Below, in pieces: positions 1 to 8,545 of a DNA stretch of 64,000 nt (within the stretch, counting starts at the first letter, position 1; each line of letters begins with the position of its first letter). The DNA is from Nonomuraea rhodomycinica. GTDB taxonomy: Bacteria; Actinomycetota; Actinomycetes; Streptosporangiales; Streptosporangiaceae. The position numbers were made by a program, and so were the translations under genes. The notes below the pieces were generated by a model, which made no database searches, had not been told where the DNA came from, and saw nothing but the letters and a program-made list of their open reading frames with translations. The stretch lies in NCBI RefSeq assembly GCF_013363995.1, contig NZ_JABWGO010000001.1, forward strand, positions 1,931,222 to 1,995,221, read 5' to 3'.

Positions 1-109
1 CGGCGGCGGCGAGGCTCGCCCGCCCGGCCGAGGCGGCGACGGCCTCGGCGTGGGCGGTGGCGATCCCACCGGTGCCGACGATGGCGGACCGGTAGTTCCG
101 TTGAGACAA
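1..109 (-). CDS. Gfo/Idh/MocA-family oxidoreductase, N-terminus only
   Basis: Only the first 36 residues are in the window; the gene runs off the left edge. The translation begins MSQRNYRSAIVGTGGIATAH, which is the Rossmann NAD(P)-binding start of the Gfo/Idh/MocA family (pattern GxGxxA..H). These enzymes oxidise or reduce sugars and cyclitols. The start is a TTG at 109 with GGAG seven bases upstream. A LacI-type palindrome lies 32 bp upstream. Substrate cannot be told from this fragment. Confidence 0.7.
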   Translation of the reverse strand, partial: MSQRNYRSAIVGTGGIATAHAEAVAASAGRASLAAA

Positions 110-140
110 GGTGGGGCTCCAGGGGGGCGGGGGCACGCTG

Positions 141-154
141 GGAAAACGCTTTCC
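141..154. promoter_or_regulatory. LacI-family type operator candidate
   Basis: GGAAAACGCTTTCC is an imperfect palindrome with the central CpG typical of LacI/GalR operators; one of seven base pairs is mismatched. It lies 32 bp upstream of the Gfo/Idh/MocA start, a class of gene often controlled by LacI regulators. It is also about 190 bp upstream of the divergent I36-like gene. No LacI regulator is encoded in the window. Confidence 0.4.
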
Positions 155-346
155 ACAGTCTGCCCGGAGGGTCGCGGCAGCGTCAAGAGCCGCCGTCGAG
201 GCCGCCCGCGCCCTTCCGGGCTCCGGGTGCGCCTCGCACGCCCTCCCTCCGGACCGAGGAAGAGCGACCGCACCCCTTCACCTACAAGATCTCAACAGGT
301 ATGGTCAGATCCGTTCGCGAAGAAAAGTTTCACCCCTGGAGGGACA

Positions 347-763
347 GTGGGCAAGAAGCTTCAGTTGCTGGCGTTACCGGCGGCGGCCATCGCGCTGGCC
401 ACCCTGACCGGCGGCCCGGCCCAGGCCGCCGACGGCTACGACCGCTGCCACGCCGGTTACTACTGCCTGTTCTCGGGCCTCGACGGCTCGGGCGACATCG
501 TCGAGATCAAGAGCGACACCCCCGACCTCGCCGCGCTGAACATGGCGGACCGCGCCAAGTCCGACTGGAACCGCACGACCTCCTACATCCACCTGTACTC
601 CGAGGCCAACTACGGCGGCTGCTCGGCTGTGACCAGCCCCGGCGGCAAGGGCAACTTCTACAGCGCCTTCCGCGACTTCTTCGACTCCGTCCGCGTCGGC
701 GGCCCGAACGGCCCCTCCTGCGAGGTGACGTTCTCCCGCTCGGTCACCGACTCGCACGGCTGA
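347..763 (+). CDS. secreted peptidase inhibitor family I36-like protein
   Basis: A 138-residue protein. Start GTG 347 was chosen because GGAGGGA sits just upstream (338-344) and it gives a clean Sec signal peptide (MGKKLQ, then a hydrophobic core, cleavage after AQA at about residue 27). The mature part has six cysteines and the CxxGYYCLF and YGG patterns seen in I36 (SMPI-type) inhibitors and related beta-gamma-crystallin-like secreted proteins of actinomycetes. Likely role: a small extracellular protease inhibitor or structural protein. The reading frame stays open far upstream, but that part looks non-coding. Followed by a strong hairpin terminator. Confidence 0.7.
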   Translation: MGKKLQLLALPAAAIALATLTGGPAQAADGYDRCHAGYYCLFSGLDGSGDIVEIKSDTPDLAALNMADRAKSDWNRTTSYIHLYSEANYGGCSAVTSPGGKGNFYSAFRDFFDSVRVGGPNGPSCEVTFSRSVTDSHG

Positions 764-772
764 CCCGGTCCC

Positions 773-814
773 CGGCCCGGCGGCGCGCGAGGGGTCACGC
801 GCGTCGCCGGGCCG
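773..814. terminator. bidirectional hairpin terminator
   Basis: Arms CGGCCCGGCG (773-782) and CGCCGGGCCG (805-814) are perfectly complementary. Inside them CGCGCG (784-789) pairs with CGCGCG (798-803), separated only by a G-T pair, and the loop is 8 bases. It lies between the convergent I36-like gene and the cysteine desulfurase fusion, so it can end both transcripts. No U-tract is present. Confidence 0.65.
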
Positions 815-896
815 GAGCCGTCTCATGACCCGCCGGGCCGACGCGGGCCGGCGGGGCGAGGCGGGCCGGCGGAACATGGCGGTGCGGGTTCGCCGG

Positions 897-2951
897 TCAG
901 GCGCGGGCCGTCACGACGCTCGCCGCCGTCTCCCCGTGCAGGCCGCGTTCGTCCGTGTGCCGGGCCAGCAGCTCCCGTACGGCCTGGCGCAGCGCCTCGC
1001 CGTGCTCCCCGGCGTACGGCGCGGCGACCGCCGAGAACCCGAACAGGCAGCACAGCGCGTCCGGCCCGCCCGGCAGCGTGACCGGGACCGTCCACTCGTG
1101 CCGCTCGACCCCGGTGAACCCCGCCTCCTCGACCAGCGCGGCGACCTCCTCCCCCGCCGGCGTCCACGGCTCGGCGAACAGCTCGGCCTCCTCCGGGCCC
1201 AGCACGGCCCCCACGGCGTCGCGCAGCGCGCGGAACAGCGGGTTGCGTTCCAGCGGCAGCCAGGTGGCGATCGCGATCCGCCCGCCCGGCCGGGCCGCCC
1301 TGCGCATCTCCGCCACCGCCGCCCGCCGGTCCGGCACGAACTGGAGCACCTGCTGCGCGGTGACGACGTCGAACGCCTCGTCGGACACGTGCAGCGGCGC
1401 GGCCCCGCACTCGACGTACTGGATGGACGCCGGCCCGCCGGACGGCGGCGGCTCCTCGCGGGCGAGCGCCAGCATGGCCGGGCTCGGGTCGGTGCCGACG
1501 ACGGCGCCGGTCGGGCCCACGGCCGCCGCCAGCACGCGCGCGACCGTCCCCGGCCCGGTGCCCACGTCGAGGGCCCGCGCGCCGGGCGCGGGAGCGAGCG
1601 CGCCGACCAGCCGTTCCGCCCACGGCCCGAAGATCGCCGGCACCAGCACCTCCCGGTACGGCCGGACCCGCGCCGTGCCGCCCGCCTCGAACGCGGGCGC
1701 GGCGCCCCCGCCCCGCCCCGACCTGGTCGCCCCCTCCAGCGTGGCGGCCAGGTGGTCCACCTCGTCGGCCGCGTTGTACAGGTAGAACGACGACCGGATG
1801 GCCGCCGGGATGCCGAAGCGGCTGCACGCGAGCTGGGCGCAGTGGTGGCCGGAGCGCACGGCGATGCCCGCCTCGTCGAGCACCGTCCGCAGCTTCTGCA
1901 GCGGCACCCCGTCCACCACGAACGACAGCAGCGGCAGCCGGTCCACGCCGTCGGCCGGCCCGATGAACCGGATGCCCGGCACCCGCCCGAGCCGCTCCAG
2001 CGCGTACTCGACCAGGGCCTGGTCGTGCGCCGCGATCGCGTCCATGCCGATCTCGCCGAGGAAGTCGCAGGCCGCGCCCAGTCCCACGGCCTGCGCGACC
2101 GGCGGAGTGCCGGCCTCGAACTTGAGCGGCGGCGCGGCGTACCGCATGGCGTCGACGCTGACCGTCTCGATCATCTCGCCGCCGCCGAGGAACGGCGGCA
2201 GCGCCTCCAGCAGCTCGTGCCGGCCCCACAGCACGCCGATCCCGGTCGGCCCGCACATCTTGTGCCCGGAGAACGTCACGAAGTCCGCGCCGAGCGCCGC
2301 CACGTCCACCGGCAGGTGCGGCACCGACTGCGCCGCGTCCACCACCAGGAGCGCGCCGACCTCGGCGGCACGGGCGGCGATGGGCGCGATCGGGTTCACG
2401 GTGCCGAGGATGTTGGAGGCGTGGACGACCGCCACCACCCGGGTCCGCTCGGTGACCACCTCGGACAGGCGGGACAGGTCGAGGCGGCCGTCGTCGGTGA
2501 TGCCGAGGTAGCGCACCGTCGCCCCGGCCCGCTCGGCGAGCAGCCGCCACGGGATGAGGTTCGAGTGGTGCTCCATCTCGGTCACCACGATCTCGTCGCC
2601 GGGACCGACCCGCAGGTCCTCGCCGGCCCACATGAGGGCGTTGGACAGGAGGTTGACGGCCTCGGTGGCGTTCTTGGTGAAGACGATCTCCTCGGGGCGG
2701 GACGCGCCGACGAAGGCCGCCACGGTGCGGCGGGCCCCTTCGTACAGCTCGGTCGCCTCGACGGCCAGGCGGTAGACGCCCCGGTGGACGTTGGCGTTGG
2801 CGCGCGTGTAGTAGTGGGCCAGGGCGTCGAGCACCGCGGCGGGCTTCTGCGTGGTGGCGGCGCTGTCGAGGTAGACGGGCGGGCGGGAGCCGTCAGCGGG
2901 TGTCTCGAAGAACGGGAATGCCTTCCGAATCGACTCGACGTCGATCGCCAT
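897..2951 (-). CDS. SufS-type cysteine desulfurase fused to a class I SAM methyltransferase
   Basis: A 684-residue protein. Residues 1 to about 410 are a complete group II cysteine desulfurase: PLP lysine in TFSGHKMCGPTG, and the cysteine loop RSGHHCAQLACSRFG containing HHCAQ. This half takes sulfur from cysteine as a persulfide. After a Gly/Ala linker, residues from about 440 onward form a Rossmann methyltransferase (motif I LDVGTGPGTVARVL, then VVTAQQVLQFVPD, then LCCLFGFSA). Start ATG 2951 has GAGGAGG upstream and the normal SufS N-terminus. No SUF operon is nearby, so this is probably not the housekeeping Fe-S desulfurase. It may serve a specialised sulfur or methylthio pathway, which is inference. 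The frame is open further upstream to 4622, but that extension has no family features. Confidence 0.85.
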   Translation of the reverse strand: MAIDVESIRKAFPFFETPADGSRPPVYLDSAATTQKPAAVLDALAHYYTRANANVHRGVYRLAVEATELYEGARRTVAAFVGASRPEEIVFTKNATEAVNLLSNALMWAGEDLRVGPGDEIVVTEMEHHSNLIPWRLLAERAGATVRYLGITDDGRLDLSRLSEVVTERTRVVAVVHASNILGTVNPIAPIAARAAEVGALLVVDAAQSVPHLPVDVAALGADFVTFSGHKMCGPTGIGVLWGRHELLEALPPFLGGGEMIETVSVDAMRYAAPPLKFEAGTPPVAQAVGLGAACDFLGEIGMDAIAAHDQALVEYALERLGRVPGIRFIGPADGVDRLPLLSFVVDGVPLQKLRTVLDEAGIAVRSGHHCAQLACSRFGIPAAIRSSFYLYNAADEVDHLAATLEGATRSGRGGGAAPAFEAGGTARVRPYREVLVPAIFGPWAERLVGALAPAPGARALDVGTGPGTVARVLAAAVGPTGAVVGTDPSPAMLALAREEPPPSGGPASIQYVECGAAPLHVSDEAFDVVTAQQVLQFVPDRRAAVAEMRRAARPGGRIAIATWLPLERNPLFRALRDAVGAVLGPEEAELFAEPWTPAGEEVAALVEEAGFTGVERHEWTVPVTLPGGPDALCCLFGFSAVAAPYAGEHGEALRQAVRELLARHTDERGLHGETAASVVTARA

Positions 2952-3146
2952 CGTGGCCTCCTCTGCCGTGCGGTGTAGCGGCAGTGTCGCCCGGGCCGGC
3001 GCGCGCGGACCCAACTGGAGTTGCGCCACGCGGATCCCACGATGTCCTCCGTACGATAGTCCGCCTCCGGTCCGCGACGCGGGGGGCGCGGGGTGGCAGG
3101 AACCGGCCGCCGCTTCTGGCCTTCGGCCCGGTGATGATCTGGCGCC

Positions 3147-3152
3147 TAACCT
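3147..3152 (+). promoter_or_regulatory. -10 element of a probable leaderless promoter
   Basis: TAACCT ends seven bases before the ATG at 3159, so the expected transcription start falls on or near the start codon itself. No Shine-Dalgarno sequence lies in front of this ATG. This is the common leaderless arrangement of actinomycetes. No good -35 is visible. Confidence 0.4.
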
Positions 3153-3158
3153 GGCGGC

Positions 3159-4472
3159 ATGGCCGGCGATTACTTGGTCGACGGGGCGCGGATCATGGCC
3201 ATGCGGCGGGCGCGCGGCCTGTCCCGGCGGGTCCTGGCCGACCTCGTGGGGTGCAGCGAGGAGTGGCTGCGGCTCGTGGAGAAGGGCGTACGGCCGCTGG
3301 ACCGGCTGTCCACCCTCATGCGCATCGCCGGCGTCCTGCGCGTCGGGGACCTGTCGGAGCTGGTGGACGGCCCGGTCGCGCTGCCCGCCGCGGCCGGCCT
3401 CCCGGGGCACCCGGACGGGGGCTTCGGCGGGTCGGCGGAGATGGTGCTGGCGCTGCTGCTCCCCCGCCGTCCGGCGGGTGACGGGCCGGCCGGGAGCGTC
3501 CATCGGGTGCGCCGGCACGTGACGGCGGCCTGGGAGGTGTGGCGGCGCTCGCCGCGGCGGTACACGGAGCTGCGCCGCGACCTGCCCGGCCTGCTGCTGA
3601 CGGCCCAGGCCGCCTCCCGCGCGGCCCCCGCCTCGGAAGAAGCGGCCTCGGAAGGAACGGCCTCGGAGGGGACGGCCTCGGAGGAAGCGGGGATGGCGGC
3701 GGCCGAGCTCGCGCGGGTGTACCGGCTGTTCGCGACGGTGCTGCGCGGGAGCGGCGAGTACGCCCCCGCCCTGCTGGCGGCCGACCGGGCGGTGTCGGCC
3801 GCACGGGGGGACCCCGTGGCGGCGGCCCCGGCGTGGGCGGAGACGGCCGAGGTCCTGGTGCTCCTGGGGCGCCCGGCCGACGCCCGCCGCGTGTGCCTGA
3901 CAGCCGCCGACCTCGCCGCCGGTGCGGCGTCCCCCCACACCGGGCCGTACGCGGCGGCCGTCGGGGCGTGCCTGCTGGCGGCGGCGCACGCCGCGGCGGC
4001 CGAGCACGACCTGCTGGGCGTCGAGGAGCTGCTGAACCGCGCCCGCGGGCTGGCGGCCCGGCTCGGCGGGGGCGAGGGCGAGGGCGGGGGCGGGGGCGGG
4101 GGCGAGGGCGAGGGCGAGGGCGAGGACCGCGACGGCTTCCTGGTGGAGCTGGACCTGCGCGCGGCGGCGGCCGCGGTCCGCATGGGCCGTCACCGGCAGG
4201 CCCTGCGCCTGGCCGAGGACCTCGATCCGGCCCGCCTGACCACCCGTGACCTGCGCGTCCGGCACTTCCTGACGCTGGCCGCGGCCCACGCCAGGGACCG
4301 CGCCCCGCGGGCCGCCGCCGCCATGCTCCGCAAGGTCGCGGAGAGCTGCCCGGAGGAGCTGAAGCACGGGGCACAGGCGGTGCGGCTGCTGGCGGAGCTG
4401 CGCCTCCTGGACTGCGCCACCACCCAGGTCGAGCTCCGCGAGCTGCGCGAGCTGACCCGCCTCACGGCCTGA
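3159..4472 (+). CDS. XRE-family regulator with C-terminal helical repeats
   Basis: A 437-residue protein, divergent from the desulfurase fusion. Residues 8-65 form a Cro/C1 helix-turn-helix (GARIMAMRRARGLSRRVLAD, then CSEEWLRLVEKG). The rest is alanine- and leucine-rich helix pairs of the TPR-like kind found in Streptomyces-type XRE regulators of secondary metabolism and development. Two low-complexity inserts occur: an EEAASEGTASEGTASEE stretch near residues 160-175, and a Gly/Glu run near 306-325 encoded by repeated GGGCGA units (4068-4122). The ligand and targets are unknown. Confidence 0.75.
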   Translation: MAGDYLVDGARIMAMRRARGLSRRVLADLVGCSEEWLRLVEKGVRPLDRLSTLMRIAGVLRVGDLSELVDGPVALPAAAGLPGHPDGGFGGSAEMVLALLLPRRPAGDGPAGSVHRVRRHVTAAWEVWRRSPRRYTELRRDLPGLLLTAQAASRAAPASEEAASEGTASEGTASEEAGMAAAELARVYRLFATVLRGSGEYAPALLAADRAVSAARGDPVAAAPAWAETAEVLVLLGRPADARRVCLTAADLAAGAASPHTGPYAAAVGACLLAAAHAAAAEHDLLGVEELLNRARGLAARLGGGEGEGGGGGGGEGEGEGEDRDGFLVELDLRAAAAAVRMGRHRQALRLAEDLDPARLTTRDLRVRHFLTLAAAHARDRAPRAAAAMLRKVAESCPEELKHGAQAVRLLAELRLLDCATTQVELRELRELTRLTA

Positions 4473-4548
4473 CCGCCGCCGTGAGCGCCCTGGCATGGCG
4501 ACGCCGCGGAGCCTCCTCACGGTGGCCCCGCGGCGTGCGGCCGGGAAC

Positions 4549-7500
4549 TCAGTAGCGTTCGGCGGCTCCCGTGTTGATCTCGATGAGGGCCAGCGTGGCC
4601 TGCTGGTAGGCCGTGAGGTCACCGCCCGGCGGCTCGGTCAGCACCGTCCGGGCGTGCCGGGCGGCGGCGCCGACCGTCCGCGCCCCGATGCGGTCCATGG
4701 CGACGCCGCGCACCGCCGTGGCGGCGTTGACGCGGCGGCTGCCCAGGTTGAGGTACGCCCCGAGCAGTTCGGTGCGCAGCGCCCGCGGCTGCGGGAGCGG
4801 CGGCGCGAGCGCGGCCGTGACCTCCTGCTGCGTCAGCAGCCCGTCCGGGGCGGAGCCGTCGGCCCCGTCGAAACGGGTGTCGGTGGCCTGCACCCGGGCC
4901 AGCAGTTCGGCGGTGCGCAGCGCCGGCATCGCCATCCACACCGCGGACGGACGCGGGTCGCGGCTCGGCGCCACCTCCGTGACCGTCGAGGTGGCCGAGG
5001 CCGTCACCGGGTCGTACGCGCAGCCGTTGGCGTTGACGTACGCCACCTCGGCGTGCCCCGTCTGCTCCGTGCCGCCCGTCACGAGCAGGCTGGAACGGGT
5101 GGTGAACGCGACGGTCGCCGTGGCGCCCGCCTCCACCGGGTCGAGGCGCCAGGTCAGCGTGCCGCCGGAGACCTCCGTGGGCCGGGGGCCGCTCCCCTGG
5201 TCGAGGGCGGTGCTGTAGTACACCTCGTCGGGCAGCGCGTAGGTGAGCGTGACGCCGGTGGCGGCGGCGCCGCCGGTGTTGCGGACGGTCAGGGTGGTCG
5301 TCGTGGCCTCGCCCGCGTTCGCCTCCGGGGTGGTGGCGGCGGACAGGGTGAGGCGCGGCGCCTTGACCGTGCTCTTCGCCGTGCCGGTGTTGTCGGAGGT
5401 GTCGGCCTCGTCGCCGCCGGCGAGGTTCTTGGCCGCCACCGTGGCCTTGTTGGTCACGACCGAGTCGTTCTCGGCCGTGCACGGCACGACGTAGGTGAAC
5501 GTCGCGCTGCGCTGCGCCGCCGCCTTGATGTCGGGCAGCCGCTGCTCGGCCGTGGTGCCGTCCGGGAAGGTGTCGGTCACCTTGACGTCGGCGGCGGTCC
5601 CCCGGCCCTCGTTGCGCACGAGGACGGTGTAGGTGAGGGTGTCGCCGGGCAGCGCCTCGGGCTCGTCCACGGTCTTGGTGGCGGTGACGTCCGGGTCGTA
5701 GAAGTCGCGCAGCGCCAGCTCTGCGCCGAGCACGGCCGGGAACCCGATCTCGTTGACGGACGGCGCGGCGGCCGGGGCGCCCGCGTCCGGGGAGCCCACG
5801 GCGCGGTACTTGAGGCTTCCCCAGTCGTCGTGGCCGGTCAGCAGGGTGGCGCGGCCGGTGTCGCCGGTCGCGGGCGCCGTGTTGCAGGCGTCGCCGCCGT
5901 TGAGGATGGCGTCGCCCACGTTCTCGTCGTTGCCGACGGCCGTCGTGGTCAGGACGCCGTCGGTGCCCGCGAGGACGCAGACGTCGTCCTCGGAGTTGAT
6001 GTCGGCGGCCACGCGGTTCGGGTCGTCGGGCACGGCGTCGTCGTTCCAGTTGAGCGCGCCGGTGCCGGGCCCGAACAGCGGGTCGCCGCCGGGGAGCCGC
6101 CAGCGGGTGAGGTCCTCGCCGTCGCGGATGCCGTCGCCCTCCAGGAGCTGCCCCTTGTCGAGCGTGGGCAGCGAGCCGCGTGAGTAGTCCAGGCGGCGCG
6201 GCAGCGGGTCCGGGCCCGTCGGGATGCCGCCGGGATCGAAGGCGTAGTTCATGACGCTGAGGTAGTTGGGCTTGAAGTTGGTGCGGTCCGCGCCGCCGTG
6301 CGCCAGACCGAGCGCGTGCCCGAGTTCGTGCATGATGCTGCCGGACTGGTCGCGTACGGTCCCCACGTCCGCGTCGGCGGCGCCGGTGCCCTTCTTCAGG
6401 ATCTGCCGGTCGTCGGTGCGCGGGTCGGCGTCGGTGTCGCAGGTCCGGTCGGAGCCGACCAGCAGGTCCTCGCCCATCTTCGCGTCCGTGGCGGCGGGCG
6501 TGGTGTCGAGCTTGCCGTTGGCGCCGGGCGCGACGCAGACCGTGCGCCAGCCGCCGAGGGTGACGATGAAGTCCTTGTTGTCGCCCCGGTTGGGCTCGCA
6601 GCAGCGGCCGGAGCTGAAGCCGCCGGGCGTCAGCCGGTGGGCGAAGATCGCGTAGTGGGCGTACGGGGCGAGCAGGTTGCTGAAGTTCGCGTTGCGCGCG
6701 GCGCGGTAGTTCGCGTCCAGGCCCATGACGTTCTGCTCGGCGACGGACTTACCCGCGATGTGCACGAAGTCGACGCCCTGGGTGGTGCTGAAGCCGGGAT
6801 ACGGGCAGGGTGACACGGGATCGACGGGCGCGTCCTCGAAGGCGCGCTTGACCTCCTCGATCGCCGCGTCCTTCGGCTGGTGGCTGTGCCCGTCGGCGGC
6901 GCCGGTCATGTAGTCGATCTGGACGACGACGGACTTGCGGCACGGGTTCGCGCCCATGGCCTTGAGGTCGTACTTCATCGACCCGTCCTTGTCGCGCACC
7001 CCGAACCGCTCGATGACGTCGTAGATGCCGTCGCCGTCGGTGTCGGGCAGCGGGCTCAGCCGTTCGATCTTGATGCCGATCGTGATGGCGACGCCGTCGT
7101 TGGTGTCGGGGAAGTTCGGGTCGCCGTCGCCCGTGATGCGTTCCTGGCCGGGGGTGATGCCGTCCTCGGGGGACGTCCAGGTGTCGGTGCCGATGTCGTA
7201 CTTGAGGTCGAGGTCGTCGTCCTGGTTGCCGGGACTGATGTCCATGTGGTCGTCACCGAAGTTGGTGCCGTCGTCGTAGTCCCACAGCCGCACCAGGATC
7301 GGCACGGTGGTCCGGTCGTCGGGCACCGTGGTGTCCTGGGTGAAGACCCACGGGTCGGGGAAGGTGCTGGGGTTGAACACGTCGTCCTGGACGTACGGCT
7401 TGCGCACCAGCGGCCCGTCGCCGATGCGGATCTCCGGGAAGTAGTCGCCGTCGCCCCCGTCGTCGTCGGGGTTCTCGCCCTGCTGGATCCAGGTGATCGA

Positions 7501-7632
7501 CAGCTTCAGCCGGACGTCGGTCGAGGCGCGCGCCGGCGCGGCGAGCGCCGCCAGGCCGGCCGTGACGAGGAGCAGCGCGGCGAGGACGGCGAGCGCTCTG
7601 GCCCGGACCGCCACGCCGGAGTGAGGATGCAT
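4549..7632 (-). CDS. secreted metzincin zinc protease with DUF11/CARDB-like repeats
   Basis: A 1027-residue protein. Start ATG 7632 has AGGGGGAA upstream and gives a Sec signal peptide ending ALAAPARA. The catalytic site is HELGHALGLAHGG with zinc ligands His435, His439 and His445 and Glu436; the downstream Met-turn is YLSVMNYAF, so this is a metzincin. DTDGDGIYDVIERF near residue 200 resembles a calcium-binding thrombospondin type-3/EF loop. Residues about 650-900 contain two bacterial Ig-like domains (DUF11-like TVDEPEALPGDTLTYTVLVR, then a CARDB-like domain). The last 120 residues are a helical domain of unknown role. No cell-wall sorting signal is seen, so it is probably released. The substrate is unknown. 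Confidence 0.8.
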   Translation of the reverse strand: MHPHSGVAVRARALAVLAALLLVTAGLAALAAPARASTDVRLKLSITWIQQGENPDDDGGDGDYFPEIRIGDGPLVRKPYVQDDVFNPSTFPDPWVFTQDTTVPDDRTTVPILVRLWDYDDGTNFGDDHMDISPGNQDDDLDLKYDIGTDTWTSPEDGITPGQERITGDGDPNFPDTNDGVAITIGIKIERLSPLPDTDGDGIYDVIERFGVRDKDGSMKYDLKAMGANPCRKSVVVQIDYMTGAADGHSHQPKDAAIEEVKRAFEDAPVDPVSPCPYPGFSTTQGVDFVHIAGKSVAEQNVMGLDANYRAARNANFSNLLAPYAHYAIFAHRLTPGGFSSGRCCEPNRGDNKDFIVTLGGWRTVCVAPGANGKLDTTPAATDAKMGEDLLVGSDRTCDTDADPRTDDRQILKKGTGAADADVGTVRDQSGSIMHELGHALGLAHGGADRTNFKPNYLSVMNYAFDPGGIPTGPDPLPRRLDYSRGSLPTLDKGQLLEGDGIRDGEDLTRWRLPGGDPLFGPGTGALNWNDDAVPDDPNRVAADINSEDDVCVLAGTDGVLTTTAVGNDENVGDAILNGGDACNTAPATGDTGRATLLTGHDDWGSLKYRAVGSPDAGAPAAAPSVNEIGFPAVLGAELALRDFYDPDVTATKTVDEPEALPGDTLTYTVLVRNEGRGTAADVKVTDTFPDGTTAEQRLPDIKAAAQRSATFTYVVPCTAENDSVVTNKATVAAKNLAGGDEADTSDNTGTAKSTVKAPRLTLSAATTPEANAGEATTTTLTVRNTGGAAATGVTLTYALPDEVYYSTALDQGSGPRPTEVSGGTLTWRLDPVEAGATATVAFTTRSSLLVTGGTEQTGHAEVAYVNANGCAYDPVTASATSTVTEVAPSRDPRPSAVWMAMPALRTAELLARVQATDTRFDGADGSAPDGLLTQQEVTAALAPPLPQPRALRTELLGAYLNLGSRRVNAATAVRGVAMDRIGARTVGAAARHARTVLTEPPGGDLTAYQQATLALIEINTGAAERY

Positions 7633-7696
7633 GACATTTCCCCCTGCCATCTGATGGGACTGTGGCAAGGATGGGGACGGGGCAGGTCCGGCGCAT

Positions 7697-7712
7697 GAGT
7701 AGCCCTCTACTC
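7697..7712. promoter_or_regulatory. inverted repeat upstream of the metalloprotease
   Basis: GAGTAG-CCCT-CTACTC is a perfect 6-bp-arm inverted repeat, 65 bp upstream of the protease start. A 12-bp palindrome, CGGGATATCCCG, lies at 7745-7756. Either could be a regulator site for the protease. No dedicated regulator is adjacent except the TetR gene at 7841. Confidence 0.35.
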
Positions 7713-7840
7713 GGATGAGCCTTTGCCGGGAATTGGGCCGGTGCCGGGATATCCCGCACCGTACCGGTCACAGCACGGACATGGGGCCGGCTTCCCTGGG
7801 GGACGAGGGCGTGAGCCGGAGAAGGCGAGGTCGGCTCGGA

Positions 7841-8437
7841 TCAACCGTTCTGGATCACGGTGGGCGATCCCGCGCCGGGCTTGAGGCCGTCGAGGGCGAT
7901 CTCGGCGAAGCGGCGCCAGTCACCGGCCCCGTTGCGGATGACCGACGCGAGACCGCAGACGATCATGTTGACGTCCGAGGTCGCGGCGTCCGCCCGGAAC
8001 GCGCCCACGGCCTTTCCCCGTTCGACCAGCTCGCGGGCGACGTCCCGCAGGGCCTCCCCCGTCCGCCCCTGCGGCTCGGTGGTGCCCACGACGCCCTCGA
8101 TGACCTGCGACATGCCGCGGTCCGCGGCCAGCACCTCGCCGACGTGCTCGACGAAGAGGGCGAGCGCACGGGCCGGGTCGGCCTCGCCGAGGCAACGCGC
8201 CCGCGCGTGGTCCAGCAGCTCGGCCGACCGGCTCTCGGCGGCGGCCTCGATGAGCGCCTGGCGGGTCGGGAAGTGCCGGTAGAGGGTGCCGATGCCCACC
8301 TCGGCGACCCGCGCCACCTCCGCCATCTGCACGTCCTGGCCGTGCTCGGCGAACAGCGCCCGGGCCGCCTCCAGGACGCGGGCGCGGTTGCGTTCGGCGT
8401 CGGTGCGCGGCTTGCGGCGGGACGGCGGTGTTGACAT
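7841..8437 (-). CDS. TetR/AcrR-family transcriptional regulator
   Basis: A 198-residue repressor-type protein. The N-terminal helix-turn-helix spans about residues 15-60 (RARVLEAARALFAEHG, then EVGIGTLYRHFPTRQALIEA). The C-terminal part is a helical ligand domain. Start ATG 8437 has AGAGGAAGG upstream. It is divergent from the cupin gene with a 108-bp shared promoter region that holds a palindrome. It most likely represses itself and the cupin gene. Confidence 0.88.
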   Translation of the reverse strand: MSTPPSRRKPRTDAERNRARVLEAARALFAEHGQDVQMAEVARVAEVGIGTLYRHFPTRQALIEAAAESRSAELLDHARARCLGEADPARALALFVEHVGEVLAADRGMSQVIEGVVGTTEPQGRTGEALRDVARELVERGKAVGAFRADAATSDVNMIVCGLASVIRNGAGDWRRFAEIALDGLKPGAGSPTVIQNG

Positions 8438-8465
8438 CAGGGGCCTTCCTCTGGCTAGATTTTTC

Positions 8466-8481
8466 CGGAATACGGATTCCG
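8466..8481. promoter_or_regulatory. palindromic operator between tetR and cupin genes
   Basis: CGGAAT-ACGG-ATTCCG is a perfect inverted repeat with 6-bp arms. A further half-site, GCATTCCG, overlaps its right end at 8481-8488. It lies 28 bp from the tetR start and 65 bp from the cupin start, as expected for a TetR autoregulatory operator that controls both divergent promoters. Confidence 0.6.
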
Positions 8482-8545
8482 CATTCCGATTGTACCGCTC
8501 ATCGTTCCCCATGCCGCGACACTCGCGGCGCGAAGGGATGCTCCC

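Noticed and set aside
823-2978. Long open frames on both strands over the desulfurase fusion, and similar ones over most genes
   Set aside because: They are shadow frames of GC-rich coding DNA: Arg/Gly/Pro/Ala-rich, without motifs, and opposite to genes with clear homology.
2952-4622. Continuation of the desulfurase frame upstream to 4622 (1241-residue reading)
   Set aside because: The extra 556 residues are Arg/Pro/Gln-rich with no family motif, lie antisense to the XRE gene, and the ATG at 2951 has a good ribosome site and the normal SufS N-terminus.
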